Assembly (NCBI RefSeq): GCF_900129975.1
Contig: NZ_FSRG01000004.1
Location: 372,001-436,000 of the forward strand
From: Halodesulfovibrio marinisediminis DSM 17456
GTDB taxonomy: Bacteria > Desulfobacterota > Desulfovibrionia > Desulfovibrionales > Desulfovibrionaceae
Length of the DNA stretch: 64,000 nt
Direction of reading: 5' to 3'
Under the pieces are notes generated by a model that was not told the DNA's origin, did no database searches, and worked only from the letters and a program-made list of their open reading frames with translations. Both the position numbers and the translations under genes were made by a program. The first letter of the stretch is position 1. Every line of letters starts with the position of its first letter. Below are positions 34,650-42,221 of the stretch, in pieces.

Positions 34650-35389
34650 TAGAACTCCAATAAGCCGGCTTTATCCATTTCAGCTTTGATTTCAGCCCAG
34701 TATTTTTTGATTCTGTGGCGTTGCATAGTCGGCATGTCAGAGGCCGCCACTTCACGAAATGTCATGCGTTGGTTTAAAACATGAATTAAATCCTGCCCAA
34801 ATGTGCTCGGGTTTTTTATTGGGAGTTGAACGACCGATTCGAACCGATGAATATTGTTTTTGTATATTTTGAAGTCGCTGAAGGGGATGCCATTATGAAC
34901 AATGTTTCCGAAGTAGGGATTGAGCCAGAGTACAATTGGTGTGTCAGGAAATGCTTTAAGAAGTTGCTTGAGTCCATCGAGAGTGTCATGCATAGCCTGA
35001 CCGCCAGTAACTACGCTATGAAGTCGCAAGTTATGCGGAGTTTCGTCTCGCAGGTACTCAGTAATGACGTTTTCGGCCATGTAGGAGCCTAGAGGGACAA
35101 AGGTGGCAGCACCATTATCGACGACCATTTGAGAAATGTTATCTTCAGGGAGCTTTTCAATGCGGTCCATCAGCTTATCAAAGCATCGCTGGTTGATGTT
35201 GTCCCCTTCCATAATTTCGATAATATCTGCCTGAAGTGCATCATAACCGGCAAATGTTGTGTTTACTGGGTCAGTATCAATGCAAGTGATTGGATAGTCG
35301 TATTCTATGAAATACTGAGCGAGGAGGCTCGCAACTAGACTTTTGCCAACTCCGCCTTTGCCTTGAAGTACCATGTTTACAGTAGCCAT
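34649..35389 (-). CDS. traL: ParA-like ATPase TraL
   Basis: This P-loop ATPase of the ParA/MinD type is found in IncP transfer regions. Deviant Walker A GKGGVGKSLVASLLAQ is at residues 9-24. Walker A' CIDTDPVNTTFAGYDALQ follows. MVVDNGAATFVPLGSYMAEN resembles the Walker B region, and IVLWLNPYFG is present. Its length, 246 aa, matches IncP TraL. It may position the transfer machinery or the plasmid, but its role is not established. Upstream traK is 15 bp away. Confidence 0.85.
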   Translation of the reverse strand: MATVNMVLQGKGGVGKSLVASLLAQYFIEYDYPITCIDTDPVNTTFAGYDALQADIIEIMEGDNINQRCFDKLMDRIEKLPEDNISQMVVDNGAATFVPLGSYMAENVITEYLRDETPHNLRLHSVVTGGQAMHDTLDGLKQLLKAFPDTPIVLWLNPYFGNIVHNGIPFSDFKIYKNNIHRFESVVQLPIKNPSTFGQDLIHVLNQRMTFREVAASDMPTMQRHRIKKYWAEIKAEMDKAGLLEF

Positions 35390-35404
35390 TTGTTTTCCTT
35401 GTTT

Positions 35405-35737
35405 TTAAATGAGTTCTTCATCTGAGTTTTTCTTTTTGAAGCTGTTGGCTTCAACAACACCTAAAACTCGCTCTTCTGTTGGGATAGATGAACCCTTTGT
35501 TTGCGCTGGTTGTGATTCCATATCCCTAGCTTTTTCTTTTTGGGGAGTTGGAAAAGATCGTTTTACACCCTTTCGTAATAGTTGAGTGAAGCGTCCATAC
35601 CCCATGGTTATTTTACCTTTTTCTCGAAGTACCTCATGTGCCCCGATAATGGTGTAACCAGCAGCAAGGAGCTTATCGATTTCGGGTTTACAAGCGATGA
35701 ACTCGACTCTTGCAAATCCAAGCCGCTTTTTAGACAT
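35405..35737 (-). CDS. traK: TraK-like oriT-binding protein
   Basis: This small basic protein resembles IncP TraK, which bends DNA at the transfer origin. KRLGFARVEFIACKPEIDKL, GYTIIGAHEVLREKGKITMG and YGRFTQLLRK match the TraK family; a Lys/Ser-rich tail follows. Its length, 110 aa, is slightly shorter than RP4 TraK. It is the first gene of traK-L-M, as in RP4, where oriT lies just upstream. It overlaps the initiator-like gene by 8 bp, so an oriT, if conserved in position, would have to lie before that gene (see 36999-37208). Confidence 0.8.
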   Translation of the reverse strand: MSKKRLGFARVEFIACKPEIDKLLAAGYTIIGAHEVLREKGKITMGYGRFTQLLRKGVKRSFPTPQKEKARDMESQPAQTKGSSIPTEERVLGVVEANSFKKKNSDEELI

Positions 35738-36998
35738 GCATTACCTCCATAGTTTTACTAATAGACAACGCTGTGTATTCTTTAACGAATGTGCTTAGAA
35801 CGAATGGAAGATTTCGTTCCGGCATTCGGGAAAGACTTGATATGCCTCCATGAGAATCAATAACTTCTTTTGTGACAGGATCATCGATTGGTACGGGGTA
35901 GCCTTTTATGGCATCTCGAATATGTTTAAGCTGCATTGCAGCTTTAATTTCCAGTTCTTGCTTTTGAGATGTTTTATTTCGCTGAGAATCTCCAGCTGGA
36001 TCTGCAAAGGGCTGGTCTGTCCAACGATGTTCACGCAGCCAACGTTCCAAGTTCGGTATCATTCCACGTTTCCAGCGACTATCTTTTGCAATATGTTCTT
36101 TGATTGAAGAGATAATTACAGAGAGTTCTGGAAGCTGTTTATGCTTAAAAAGCTGATTCCAGCGGGTTTGTGCTGGAGCTTTTCCTTGTTTAAGAGGAAA
36201 TAGCTCCCATACAGCTTCGAAGCTTGAACTAAGATCTTCAAAGAAGGGGGACGCGGGGCGAGATGGGGTCTGGCCCCGTGCGTCCATGAGTGAGGTAGGA
36301 ATGGAATGGTTCCTGGGGGAATCAGGAAGAGTAGAAGAGAAAGAAGATACCTTCTCCCCGGATACGTTTTGTTTTGTTTTAGTGGCTAGACTAGTCGCTG
36401 TTGTTTGTGGGGGGATATGGGGGGTAGTCTTGTTACTTTGTTTTAATCTTTTGTTCTTATTATCATTATATGGAAGTGCAGATGTTGCGTAGTCCATACG
36501 CAATGTTTGCGTACCCCCTAGGCAATTCTTGCTTGCCTCTGCGCAAGGTTTGCACTGATCTGCACCTTTGTCGTGCAAACCTTGGCAAGAGGCTGGTGCT
36601 GATGAAATATGTTGAAGCTCTGAAGCTTCAGAGGATTGATGAGCGATAGGAGAGGTAACAAGGTTCAAGTTGTTCTGCGCTAAAAGAACGTCTGAAAGAT
36701 CTTCTGGAATAATAAAGCGGTACGTGGTTCGAGGGTAGTCACCAAAGAAAACCTTAGAGACTTCAATAAGGTTGTTTCTTTTCAGTTCACCAACATATTT
36801 AACAATGCTACGTAAAGAGCATCCCAACTCGCTAGCAAGGTAGCGTTGTGTTGGCCACGCAACTCCGTCATCGTTAGCGCATTGTAATAGGCGGCCATAA
36901 GTGAGCTTTGCGCCCATAGTAATTGTTGCAAGACGTTGTACCCAATTTGGAACAGGGGAGAATGCATTTTCGCATTTTTTTGTAAAAAACTTTTTCAT
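35730..36998 (-). CDS. Helix-turn-helix replication-initiator-like protein
   Basis: This 422-residue protein has an N-terminal winged-helix domain: WVQRLATITMGAKLTYGRLL, WPTQRYLASELGCSLRSIVK, YVGELKRNNLIEVS. A low-complexity Ser/Thr-rich linker covers about residues 110-255. The C-terminal region, with FEAVWELFPLKQGKAPAQTR, KEHIAKDSRW and LERWLREHRWTDQPF, resembles the primosomal tail of phage O and DnaT-like replication proteins. The combination suggests plasmid or ICE replication initiation, or helicase loading. Its N-terminus resembles the next gene upstream (37209). It is immediately followed by traK. Function is inferred. Confidence 0.65.
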   Translation of the reverse strand: MKKFFTKKCENAFSPVPNWVQRLATITMGAKLTYGRLLQCANDDGVAWPTQRYLASELGCSLRSIVKYVGELKRNNLIEVSKVFFGDYPRTTYRFIIPEDLSDVLLAQNNLNLVTSPIAHQSSEASELQHISSAPASCQGLHDKGADQCKPCAEASKNCLGGTQTLRMDYATSALPYNDNKNKRLKQSNKTTPHIPPQTTATSLATKTKQNVSGEKVSSFSSTLPDSPRNHSIPTSLMDARGQTPSRPASPFFEDLSSSFEAVWELFPLKQGKAPAQTRWNQLFKHKQLPELSVIISSIKEHIAKDSRWKRGMIPNLERWLREHRWTDQPFADPAGDSQRNKTSQKQELEIKAAMQLKHIRDAIKGYPVPIDDPVTKEVIDSHGGISSLSRMPERNLPFVLSTFVKEYTALSISKTMEVMHV

Positions 36999-37208
36999 AT
37001 CAGCACCTTGTTGGCGCTAGAAAAAAGGCAATAGGGTAGTGCAGACCGCTTGACACGGTTTTTCCCTTGGGCTAGTGTCCCTTTATCGATGGTTGGGGAC
37101 AAACCCGACTGCTAAGGGTGAATTTGCAGATTCACCCTTTTTCTTTTTTCAAGCGTATGTTTTCTAGTACGTTCCTTTCAAAAAATCTTTTCAATTCCAC
37201 TTAGTGCA
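36999..37208 (-). other. Intergenic region with possible transfer origin (oriT)
   Basis: These 210 bp hold no gene. On the - strand, bases 37083 to 37069 read AAGGGACACTAGCCC, close to the AAGGGACAGTG at the start of the RP4 oriT core. An inverted GACAC...GTGTC pair (37052-37056 with 37075-37079) and a small ACCG/CGGT hairpin follow. The - strand then reads CACTACCCTATTGCC (37041-37027), with nick-region-like spacing. RP4 reads CACCTATCCTGCC at this point. The similarity is partial and was judged by eye. Confidence 0.3.
37114..37145 (+). terminator. Hairpin with T-run (+ strand)
   Basis: A 10-bp perfect stem (AAGGGTGAAT with ATTCACCCTT) and a 6-nt loop are followed by a T-rich run on the + strand. 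No + strand gene precedes it, while the - strand gene at 37209 ends 70 bp before it with no T-run in that direction. It could block antisense transcription into the small gene or be part of the oriT structure. Confidence 0.6.
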
Positions 37209-37583
37209 TTAGTTAAACGCAGGGACGTTTACACCTGGCTCACTTGCCCAGATCGCTTGCGCCATGAATTCTGCATTGCAGATAGCGTCGCTTTCTTCAG
37301 CGGCTCTCTTCAAATGTGGCTGTGGCATATTCTCTGGACCGATCCAGCCAGCTTCTTTGAGTTCACGTAAAAATTTCTTTGCAAAAGCCTCTTGTGTTCC
37401 CATACGTTTTGCGATTTCTTTAGGATTGAGCATTGCTGTGTAGTCTTTTGCTTTTACAAGGGTTCCGAGTGTCGCAAATGCGAGCTTGGCTCCGATCGAA
37501 ATGTCTCGACGAACGAGAATCCAGTCGGGCAAGAAAACGCAAACATTGATATTGATTGGTTCTGTAATAGTGTGTTCTTGCAT
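37209..37583 (-). CDS. Small winged-helix protein related to the initiator-like gene
   Basis: This 124-residue DNA-binding-type protein is of unknown function. FLPDWILVRRDISIGAKLAF, NPKEIAKRMGTQEAFAKKFL and RELKEAGWIGPE follow the same order and spacing as the winged helix at the N-terminus of the gene at 35730 (PNWVQRLATITMGAKL..., LKRNNLIEV). It lacks the linker and replication tail. A role in copy control or operon regulation is plausible but not shown. The ATG at 37583 follows GGAGAGG. It is 24 bp from the upstream DUF1937 gene, so the two are probably cotranscribed. Confidence 0.65.
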   Translation of the reverse strand: MQEHTITEPININVCVFLPDWILVRRDISIGAKLAFATLGTLVKAKDYTAMLNPKEIAKRMGTQEAFAKKFLRELKEAGWIGPENMPQPHLKRAAEESDAICNAEFMAQAIWASEPGVNVPAFN

Positions 37584-37607
37584 AACAACCTCTCCAGTGT
37601 TTTTGGT

Positions 37608-38033
37608 CTAAAGACGTGACAGTTTGCTCCGCTTAAGTTCTTCAAGCAGAGTTACTAGTTGATTTTGGACATGTGTTGGCTTTACGAATCGGACGGGCTT
37701 TTCAGCTTTTCGGAAAAGAGCTATATCTAGTTGAACTTGAGTGCATTCTGAAGTGCCTTCAAGGTCGACAACTAAAAGAGCATCAGCCCATGAGTGAAGT
37801 GATTCGGCTTGATGACGAATCTTTTCCCATGCGGAAAGAGCCCACTCTTCATAAGAAGTTGTAGGAAAGGATGTGTGCTGTAAAATAATTGGGTGACCGA
37901 GAAGGACAGGTGAGAATATAAGTTCACCTGATGCAATGACTTGGCTGGCTAGTTGTGCAGCAACGTCGAATTGCTCACGGCAAATAGATTTATCTGAATA
38001 GGTGTAGGGGCAGGTTAGATAAATGTTGAGCAC
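37608..38033 (-). CDS. DUF1937-type protein (nucleoside deoxyribosyltransferase-like fold)
   Basis: This 141-residue protein fits the DUF1937/DUF4406 pattern: IYLTCPYTYSDKSICREQFD at the start, IFSPVLLGHPIILQH, WADALLVVDLEGTSECTQVQ, and a later KPVRFVKP. These proteins share the fold of nucleoside 2-deoxyribosyltransferases and are frequent in phages and mobile elements, with mostly unproven activity. It reads in the same direction as the transfer genes and is the right-most gene of that block, so it probably belongs to the element. The 74 bp to its right may hold the element border. Confidence 0.7.
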   Translation of the reverse strand: MLNIYLTCPYTYSDKSICREQFDVAAQLASQVIASGELIFSPVLLGHPIILQHTSFPTTSYEEWALSAWEKIRHQAESLHSWADALLVVDLEGTSECTQVQLDIALFRKAEKPVRFVKPTHVQNQLVTLLEELKRSKLSRL

Positions 38034-38039
38034 GCCTCT

Positions 38040-38086
38040 CTCCGTATCTTACTGAATAAGCTTGATTAAACTTATTTATACGGGAG
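38040..38086. repeat. Nested inverted repeats between DUF1937 and HDOD genes
   Basis: The outer arms CTCCGTAT (38040-38047) and ATACGGGAG (38078-38086) pair except for one extra G. The inner arms AATAAG (38055-38060) and CTTATT (38071-38076) pair perfectly. They lie between divergent genes, where an operator or an element end would be expected. Confidence 0.45.
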
Positions 38087-38149
38087 CAGACGCCTCCTAA
38101 GCGGTATGTGACGCAGGCATTTCGCGGGCAGGAAAATGGCTGTAGCTTT

Positions 38150-39127
38150 ATGCGTCAGTTAAAAACGCAGTGTGTTAAGCGCACAACCAAGGCAATACGC
38201 AATCGGAATTTTTCTGTGATGTCTGCCGAGACAAAGCGTGACCTGCATGAGCGGGCCGTCAAAAGTGCTTTGCGTCCGGGGCAGATAACCCCGAAGGATA
38301 TTGTAGAGAAGCAGCTTGAGCTCATATCATTTCCGGACATTTATTATGAGATTGTCCGTGAGCTGGAGTTTCCGTTTACAACATCACGTCGACTTGCAGG
38401 GATTGTTTCAAAAGATACAGGTCTGGCAGCCCGTATCCTTAAGTTGGTAAACAGTCCGTTCTACGGATTTCCATCTCGTATTGAGAGTATCGAACGCGCA
38501 TTGACGATTCTTGGTTCGAACGAGCTTACGACGCTGACATTAGGTTTGGCTGTTGTGCACAGCTTTTCCGGTGTGCCCGAGACTGTATTTACTGTTCAGG
38601 ATTTTTGGGAATATGCAATTTCCTGTGGTATTTTGTCTCGACTGCTTGGTGCACATTGCGCGGACTTGATGGAAGAACGTTTGTTTGTTGGCGGGTTGTT
38701 GCAGCCTGTTGGTATGCTGCTTATGATAAGCTATGATCCAGCATCCATGTGTAAGGCTGTGTTGCTAAGCCGTAAAAAGGGTGTATCCATGCCGGTTGCG
38801 GAGCGTGCTATTTTCGGATTTAACCATGCCGAGGTCGGTGCCGCGTTACTTGAGTCATGGAATATTCCGGATACACTGACAAATATTGTTCGCCATTGTT
38901 ATACCCCGATGTCATCTCCGCTGCCGGTAGATTCCAGTATTGTGCATCTGGCAACAACTATGGCGACTGGTTTGCGTAGAAAAGATTTCTGCACTTTTTA
39001 TATGCCGGACTTTTTTCCGGCTGCATTGGAAGAAACAAAAATTCCTCCTTCAGCACTTGTGCCTATTCTTACCCAATATGATAGGCAGTTTGCAGATACA
39101 CACGAGATTTTGACCGACGGTATGTAG
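38150..39127 (+). CDS. HDOD-domain signalling protein
   Basis: This is a member of the HDOD family, non-catalytic HD-like domains that mediate signalling in many proteobacteria. The core holds LISFPDIYYEIVRELEF, DTGLAARILKLVNSPFYGFP, IESIERALTILGSNELTTL, and a late FGFNHAEVGAALLESWNIP with a preserved HAEVG. The start is uncertain: GTG 38108, ATG 38150 and ATG 38219 are all in frame and none has a good ribosome site. I give the first ATG (325 aa); the conserved domain begins just after 38219. It precedes the sigma54 activator by 157 bp on the same strand and may feed into the same pathway. Confidence 0.85.
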   Translation: MRQLKTQCVKRTTKAIRNRNFSVMSAETKRDLHERAVKSALRPGQITPKDIVEKQLELISFPDIYYEIVRELEFPFTTSRRLAGIVSKDTGLAARILKLVNSPFYGFPSRIESIERALTILGSNELTTLTLGLAVVHSFSGVPETVFTVQDFWEYAISCGILSRLLGAHCADLMEERLFVGGLLQPVGMLLMISYDPASMCKAVLLSRKKGVSMPVAERAIFGFNHAEVGAALLESWNIPDTLTNIVRHCYTPMSSPLPVDSSIVHLATTMATGLRRKDFCTFYMPDFFPAALEETKIPPSALVPILTQYDRQFADTHEILTDGM

Positions 39128-39284
39128 TCAGGCGGGTGTTGCAGCCTTAGTGTAGCTGGTGTAATTCAAGTAGGGAGAGGCAGCGGATTGTGTATGCACA
39201 GTTTACGAGTTGCCGTGGGTTGAGAGCCGGAGAGTGCGTGCTTTTCGGCTGATGAAGTCGTACTTATAAGCAAAGTTGGGTGAG

Positions 39285-41339
39285 ATGGTAGAGCATGAAG
39301 CATTTGTTTCTCCAGACAAAAACAATACACCGGAGAACCGGCAAGCGTTGTTGAAAATTCTGGAGGCAGCAACAGGGATGGGGCATTTTGGGTATCGGTT
39401 AAGTGAAGTAGCTGATGTTTCAAGTATGCTGTCTGAGATTGCTGCCAATGTAGAGGCTATCCACCCGTTCAAGACGAAGGCGTTTTTGCTTGTGGATGAA
39501 GACTCGCATGACTTTGTTATGTCATGGTGTTCTTCTAAAACAGATGAAGAGCGTATAATGGACGCCTGTCGTCAGCTTATGGAAGATCATACTTTTTCAT
39601 GGGCGCTTCGTCGTAACCACCCTACAACGGTTACAGCAGAAGGGCTTGGTGAGCTCCTGCTGCATCCGTTGCAGACATCTTCCGGTCCCGTCGGTATGTT
39701 TGTTGGGATTTTGCCGGATAGCAAACCTGCTGAGGATGTATCCTATTATCTCCTTTCCATGACGCTTGTTGCAGCAAGTATTGCCATTGAAAACTTTTTC
39801 CTTCTTAAGCAGCTTTCAGAAAGCAACAGCGCGCTGGAAGAAAAGGTTGCCAGCCGAACAGAAGAATTGAGCGCTTCTAACAGGCAACTAAGGCGCACAC
39901 TTCAGGAAAAAGCAACATACAAGCAACATCTGGAATTATTATTCTCTTCCATGCAGGATGTGATGATTTCTGTTGATCCAGAACTTACTGTGCAGAGTAT
40001 TAACCGCGCGGGCGAAGAGTTGTTCAGGGTCAAGCAGGAAGATGTTGTGGGTAAACTGTTGCCGCAGGTTATGCCAGACCTTGCATTACGTTGTGATGAG
40101 TTTTTCCATGATGTGCTTTCCTACGGTGAACGTATTGTAGAAGAGCGCGTTGAGCTGTTGTTGGATTCTGATGCGCGGCATATCTTTATGATCAACTGCT
40201 CTCCATTTGCGTCCGGTGCCGAAGGGCAGCGTGGTGCCATGCTGATGCTGCGTGATATTACCCGCCTTGTTTCTCTTGAAGAACAGCTGCAGGAACGACG
40301 TTCTTTTAAAAATATTATTGGTACCAGCAAGAGTATGCTTAACGTGTACTCCATGCTCGAAAACCTTGTTGATCTTGATACCACCGTTCTCGTGACCGGT
40401 GAGTCAGGCACAGGTAAAGAGCTTGTAGCTGAAGCACTGCACCACAACGGTCCTCGCGCAAACGGACCGCTTGTTCGAGTTAACTGTTCTGCGTTGTCAG
40501 AAAACTTGTTGGAAAGTGAACTGTTCGGTCATGTGCGTGGAGCATTTACTGGTGCTACCAAAGATAAGATAGGTCGTTTTGAAGCCGCAGAGGGCGGTAC
40601 TATTTTCCTTGATGAAATCGGGGATGTTTCTCTCCGTATTCAGGTGTTATTACTCAGATTCCTTGAGTCTCATGAGTTTGAGCGTGTGGGTGATACCGTA
40701 ACTCGCAAAGCTAACGTGCGTATTGTAGCAGCCACCAACGCAGATCTACAGCAGCGTGTGGCGCAGGGAGTCTTCCGCTCAGACCTGTTTTACAGGCTGA
40801 ATGTCATGAATGTACACCTTCCACCGTTGCGTGAGCGTCTTGATGACATGGCATTGCTGGTGCAGTATTTCATTGATATGTTTAATGACACGTTAGGTGT
40901 TTCTATTACCGGTGTGTCAGAACAGGTTATGCAAGTCTTCATGAATCATTCGTGGCCGGGAAATATTCGAGAATTGAAGCATACTATCGAGCATGCCTCT
41001 ATTCTTGCCCGAACAGGGCGGATTACACCGGATCATCTTCCTGTTCAGATTTTGGGTGCAGACCCACTTTCCAGTTCTGATGTTGTTCGTCATCCACCTT
41101 ATGGTGGAGGGCGTGGCGCTTCGTATGGTTCTCATTATTCTCCTCAGCCGCTCATTAGTCCAAATGCCTACATGCCATCTGCAGTGCAGCAGGTGCGTGT
41201 TCCTTGCCATACTGTTACCGCTGAAGAAGTACAGGCGGCTATAGCCTCAGCCAATGGTAATAAAACAGCAGCAGCAAAGTTACTTGGGATGGGCAGGGCT
41301 ACATTATATCGTAAGCTCAAGGAGCTTGGTTTGGGTTAA
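39285..41339 (+). CDS. Sigma54-dependent transcription activator (GAF, PAS, AAA+, Fis-type HTH)
   Basis: This enhancer-binding protein remodels sigma54-RNA polymerase. In order it has a GAF-like sensor (about residues 25-175), a coiled coil (LEEKVASRTEELSASNRQLR), a PAS domain (about 210-320), and an AAA+ domain with GESGTGKELVAEAL, the sigma54-contacting GAFTGA loop, FLDEIGDVSL and HSWPGNIRELKH. A Fis-type helix-turn-helix ends in NKTAAAKLLGMGRATLYRKL. There is no receiver domain, so it probably senses a ligand rather than a phosphate. Start ATG 39285 is preferred over TTG 39276, but neither has a clear ribosome site. A consensus sigma54 promoter lies about 150 bp beyond its stop and is the natural candidate target. 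Confidence 0.92.
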   Translation: MVEHEAFVSPDKNNTPENRQALLKILEAATGMGHFGYRLSEVADVSSMLSEIAANVEAIHPFKTKAFLLVDEDSHDFVMSWCSSKTDEERIMDACRQLMEDHTFSWALRRNHPTTVTAEGLGELLLHPLQTSSGPVGMFVGILPDSKPAEDVSYYLLSMTLVAASIAIENFFLLKQLSESNSALEEKVASRTEELSASNRQLRRTLQEKATYKQHLELLFSSMQDVMISVDPELTVQSINRAGEELFRVKQEDVVGKLLPQVMPDLALRCDEFFHDVLSYGERIVEERVELLLDSDARHIFMINCSPFASGAEGQRGAMLMLRDITRLVSLEEQLQERRSFKNIIGTSKSMLNVYSMLENLVDLDTTVLVTGESGTGKELVAEALHHNGPRANGPLVRVNCSALSENLLESELFGHVRGAFTGATKDKIGRFEAAEGGTIFLDEIGDVSLRIQVLLLRFLESHEFERVGDTVTRKANVRIVAATNADLQQRVAQGVFRSDLFYRLNVMNVHLPPLRERLDDMALLVQYFIDMFNDTLGVSITGVSEQVMQVFMNHSWPGNIRELKHTIEHASILARTGRITPDHLPVQILGADPLSSSDVVRHPPYGGGRGASYGSHYSPQPLISPNAYMPSAVQQVRVPCHTVTAEEVQAAIASANGNKTAAAKLLGMGRATLYRKLKELGLG

Positions 41340-41380
41340 TAGTTATTCGGCTATACATCTCAACTGTCTCAACCTGTTTC

Positions 41381-41417
41381 AAAGCGTCTCGTGATACGTC
41401 TCACGAGACGCTTTTTT
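41381..41417 (+). terminator. Terminator of the sigma54 activator gene
   Basis: A 14-bp perfect stem (AAAGCGTCTCGTGA with TCACGAGACGCTTT), a 6-nt loop and a T-run lie 42 bp past the stop. The repeated GTCTC/CGAGAC units here could also serve as activator binding sites upstream of the promoter at 41488; that is speculation. Confidence 0.88.
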
Positions 41418-41487
41418 GTTCTGTTTAAAAAAATGCCCTAGTTTATAACTGATTGAAAATATAATATTTATTACGGGATTGGGAAGT

Positions 41488-41503
41488 TGGCACTGTGCTT
41501 GCT
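41488..41503 (+). promoter_or_regulatory. Consensus sigma54 (-24/-12) promoter
   Basis: TGGCAC, five bases, then TTGCT matches the RpoN consensus completely, with GG and GC separated by exactly 10 bases (41489-41490 and 41501-41502). The predicted transcription start is near 41514. No protein gene follows within 700 bp; hairpin-rich sequence and a terminator do. Confidence 0.8.
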
Positions 41504-41513
41504 AATGTAAAAG

Positions 41514-41981
41514 TACAGTCCGAGCTTGTCACAATGCAACAGTTGACAACGAGACAGAAATTTCGGTCAGCAGTATCCTATACGATACTGTACTACGCCT
41601 GAAGGTGCAGAACCTTCTGACGGTCTTGGGGAAAAGATCGTTAAGAGCCTCGCTGGGGAATAGCTTGGTTCATGGAAGGTTTTGCACACACTGTCTGCAT
41701 CTGATGGTGCAGATCGGGGGATAGCCGGGTGAGGATGAAATCCTCATCGGGGCATGGGGGGGTATAGTACTCAATACTATACATTAAATAAGAGCAGGTT
41801 ATGTCCCGCTCTGTTTCGCAGAAAAACCTATTAGGTTTTATGACTGCGGGGGAAGCTGATGGACGGCATAACCTGCCACAGTGGATGCGACTTACTGCGA
41901 GAATGTTATTCGGCTTAATGGCCGCTAGTGAGTGCTATAGAAAAGGCTGAGTATTTGTCTCAATACTCAGCTTTTTCTATT
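41514..41981 (+). ncRNA. Predicted sigma54-driven structured non-coding RNA of about 465 nt
   Basis: Between the RpoN promoter and a strong terminator there is no plausible reading frame but many hairpins. These are CAGTATC/GATACTG (41571-41590), GAAGGT/ACCTTC (41601-41617), ACGGTCTT with AAGATCGT around a GGGGAA loop (41620-41641), GAGCC..GCT with AGC..GGTTC around GGGGAAT (41645-41671), CTGCATC/GGTGCAG (41695-41712), GGTGAGGAT/ATCCTCATC (41728-41748) and GTATAGTA/TACTATAC (41762-41782). A 10-bp long-range pair, GCAGGTTATG with CATAACCTGC (41794-41803, 41867-41876), encloses AAAACC/GGTTTT. GGGGA-type motifs recur unpaired or in loops four times. It does not show the conserved cores of RNase P RNA, tmRNA, SRP RNA or a riboswitch I know. 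A role in binding CsrA-type proteins or mRNAs is a hypothesis. Confidence 0.6.
41941..41978 (+). terminator. Terminator ending the predicted ncRNA
   Basis: The stem AAAAGgCTGAGTATT with AATACTCAGCTTTT has one bulged G, a short loop TGTCTC-like and a T-run (CTTTTTCTATT). It gives the predicted RNA a defined 3' end near 41980. Confidence 0.85.
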
Positions 41982-42156
41982 ACCAGAGTTTGAGTATCTT
42001 ATAATCAAAGAATTTTTTGCCACTCTTCGCTGGTGAAATCTGAGCACAACCGTGCGTTACGCCCGCCGGTGTGCTCGCTAATTGGTAATATATCTGCATA
42101 CTGAATAGTCTTTCCTGAGTGCAAATTGTGTTGGCTGTATGCAAACTATGTTGTCA

Positions 42157-42202
42157 AAAAAAATACACTGACAGATGGTATCATCCGTCAGTGTATTTTT
42201 TT
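42157..42202. terminator. Bidirectional terminator near the end of acs
   Basis: AAAAAAATACACTGAC pairs with GTCAGTGTATTTTTTT, and an inner GATG/CATC stem carries a GTAT loop. The A- and T-runs make it work in both directions. It lies about 155 bp beyond the acs stop on the - strand and also shields acs from + strand transcription. Confidence 0.85.
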
Positions 42203-42221
42203 ATCCAAGGGGAGGAATGTC

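Noticed and set aside
37048-37075. TTGACA-like -35 element on the + strand
   Set aside because: No -10 box at a proper distance and no + strand gene downstream; the bases are better explained as part of the candidate oriT repeats.
39276-39284. TTG start for the sigma54 activator
   Set aside because: It adds three residues with no ribosome site upstream; the following ATG is the simpler choice, although its own site is also weak.
41514-41981. RNase P RNA, tmRNA, SRP RNA or a riboswitch
   Set aside because: None of their conserved cores is present, the transcript ends in a terminator before any gene, and no CCA end or tag frame is seen.
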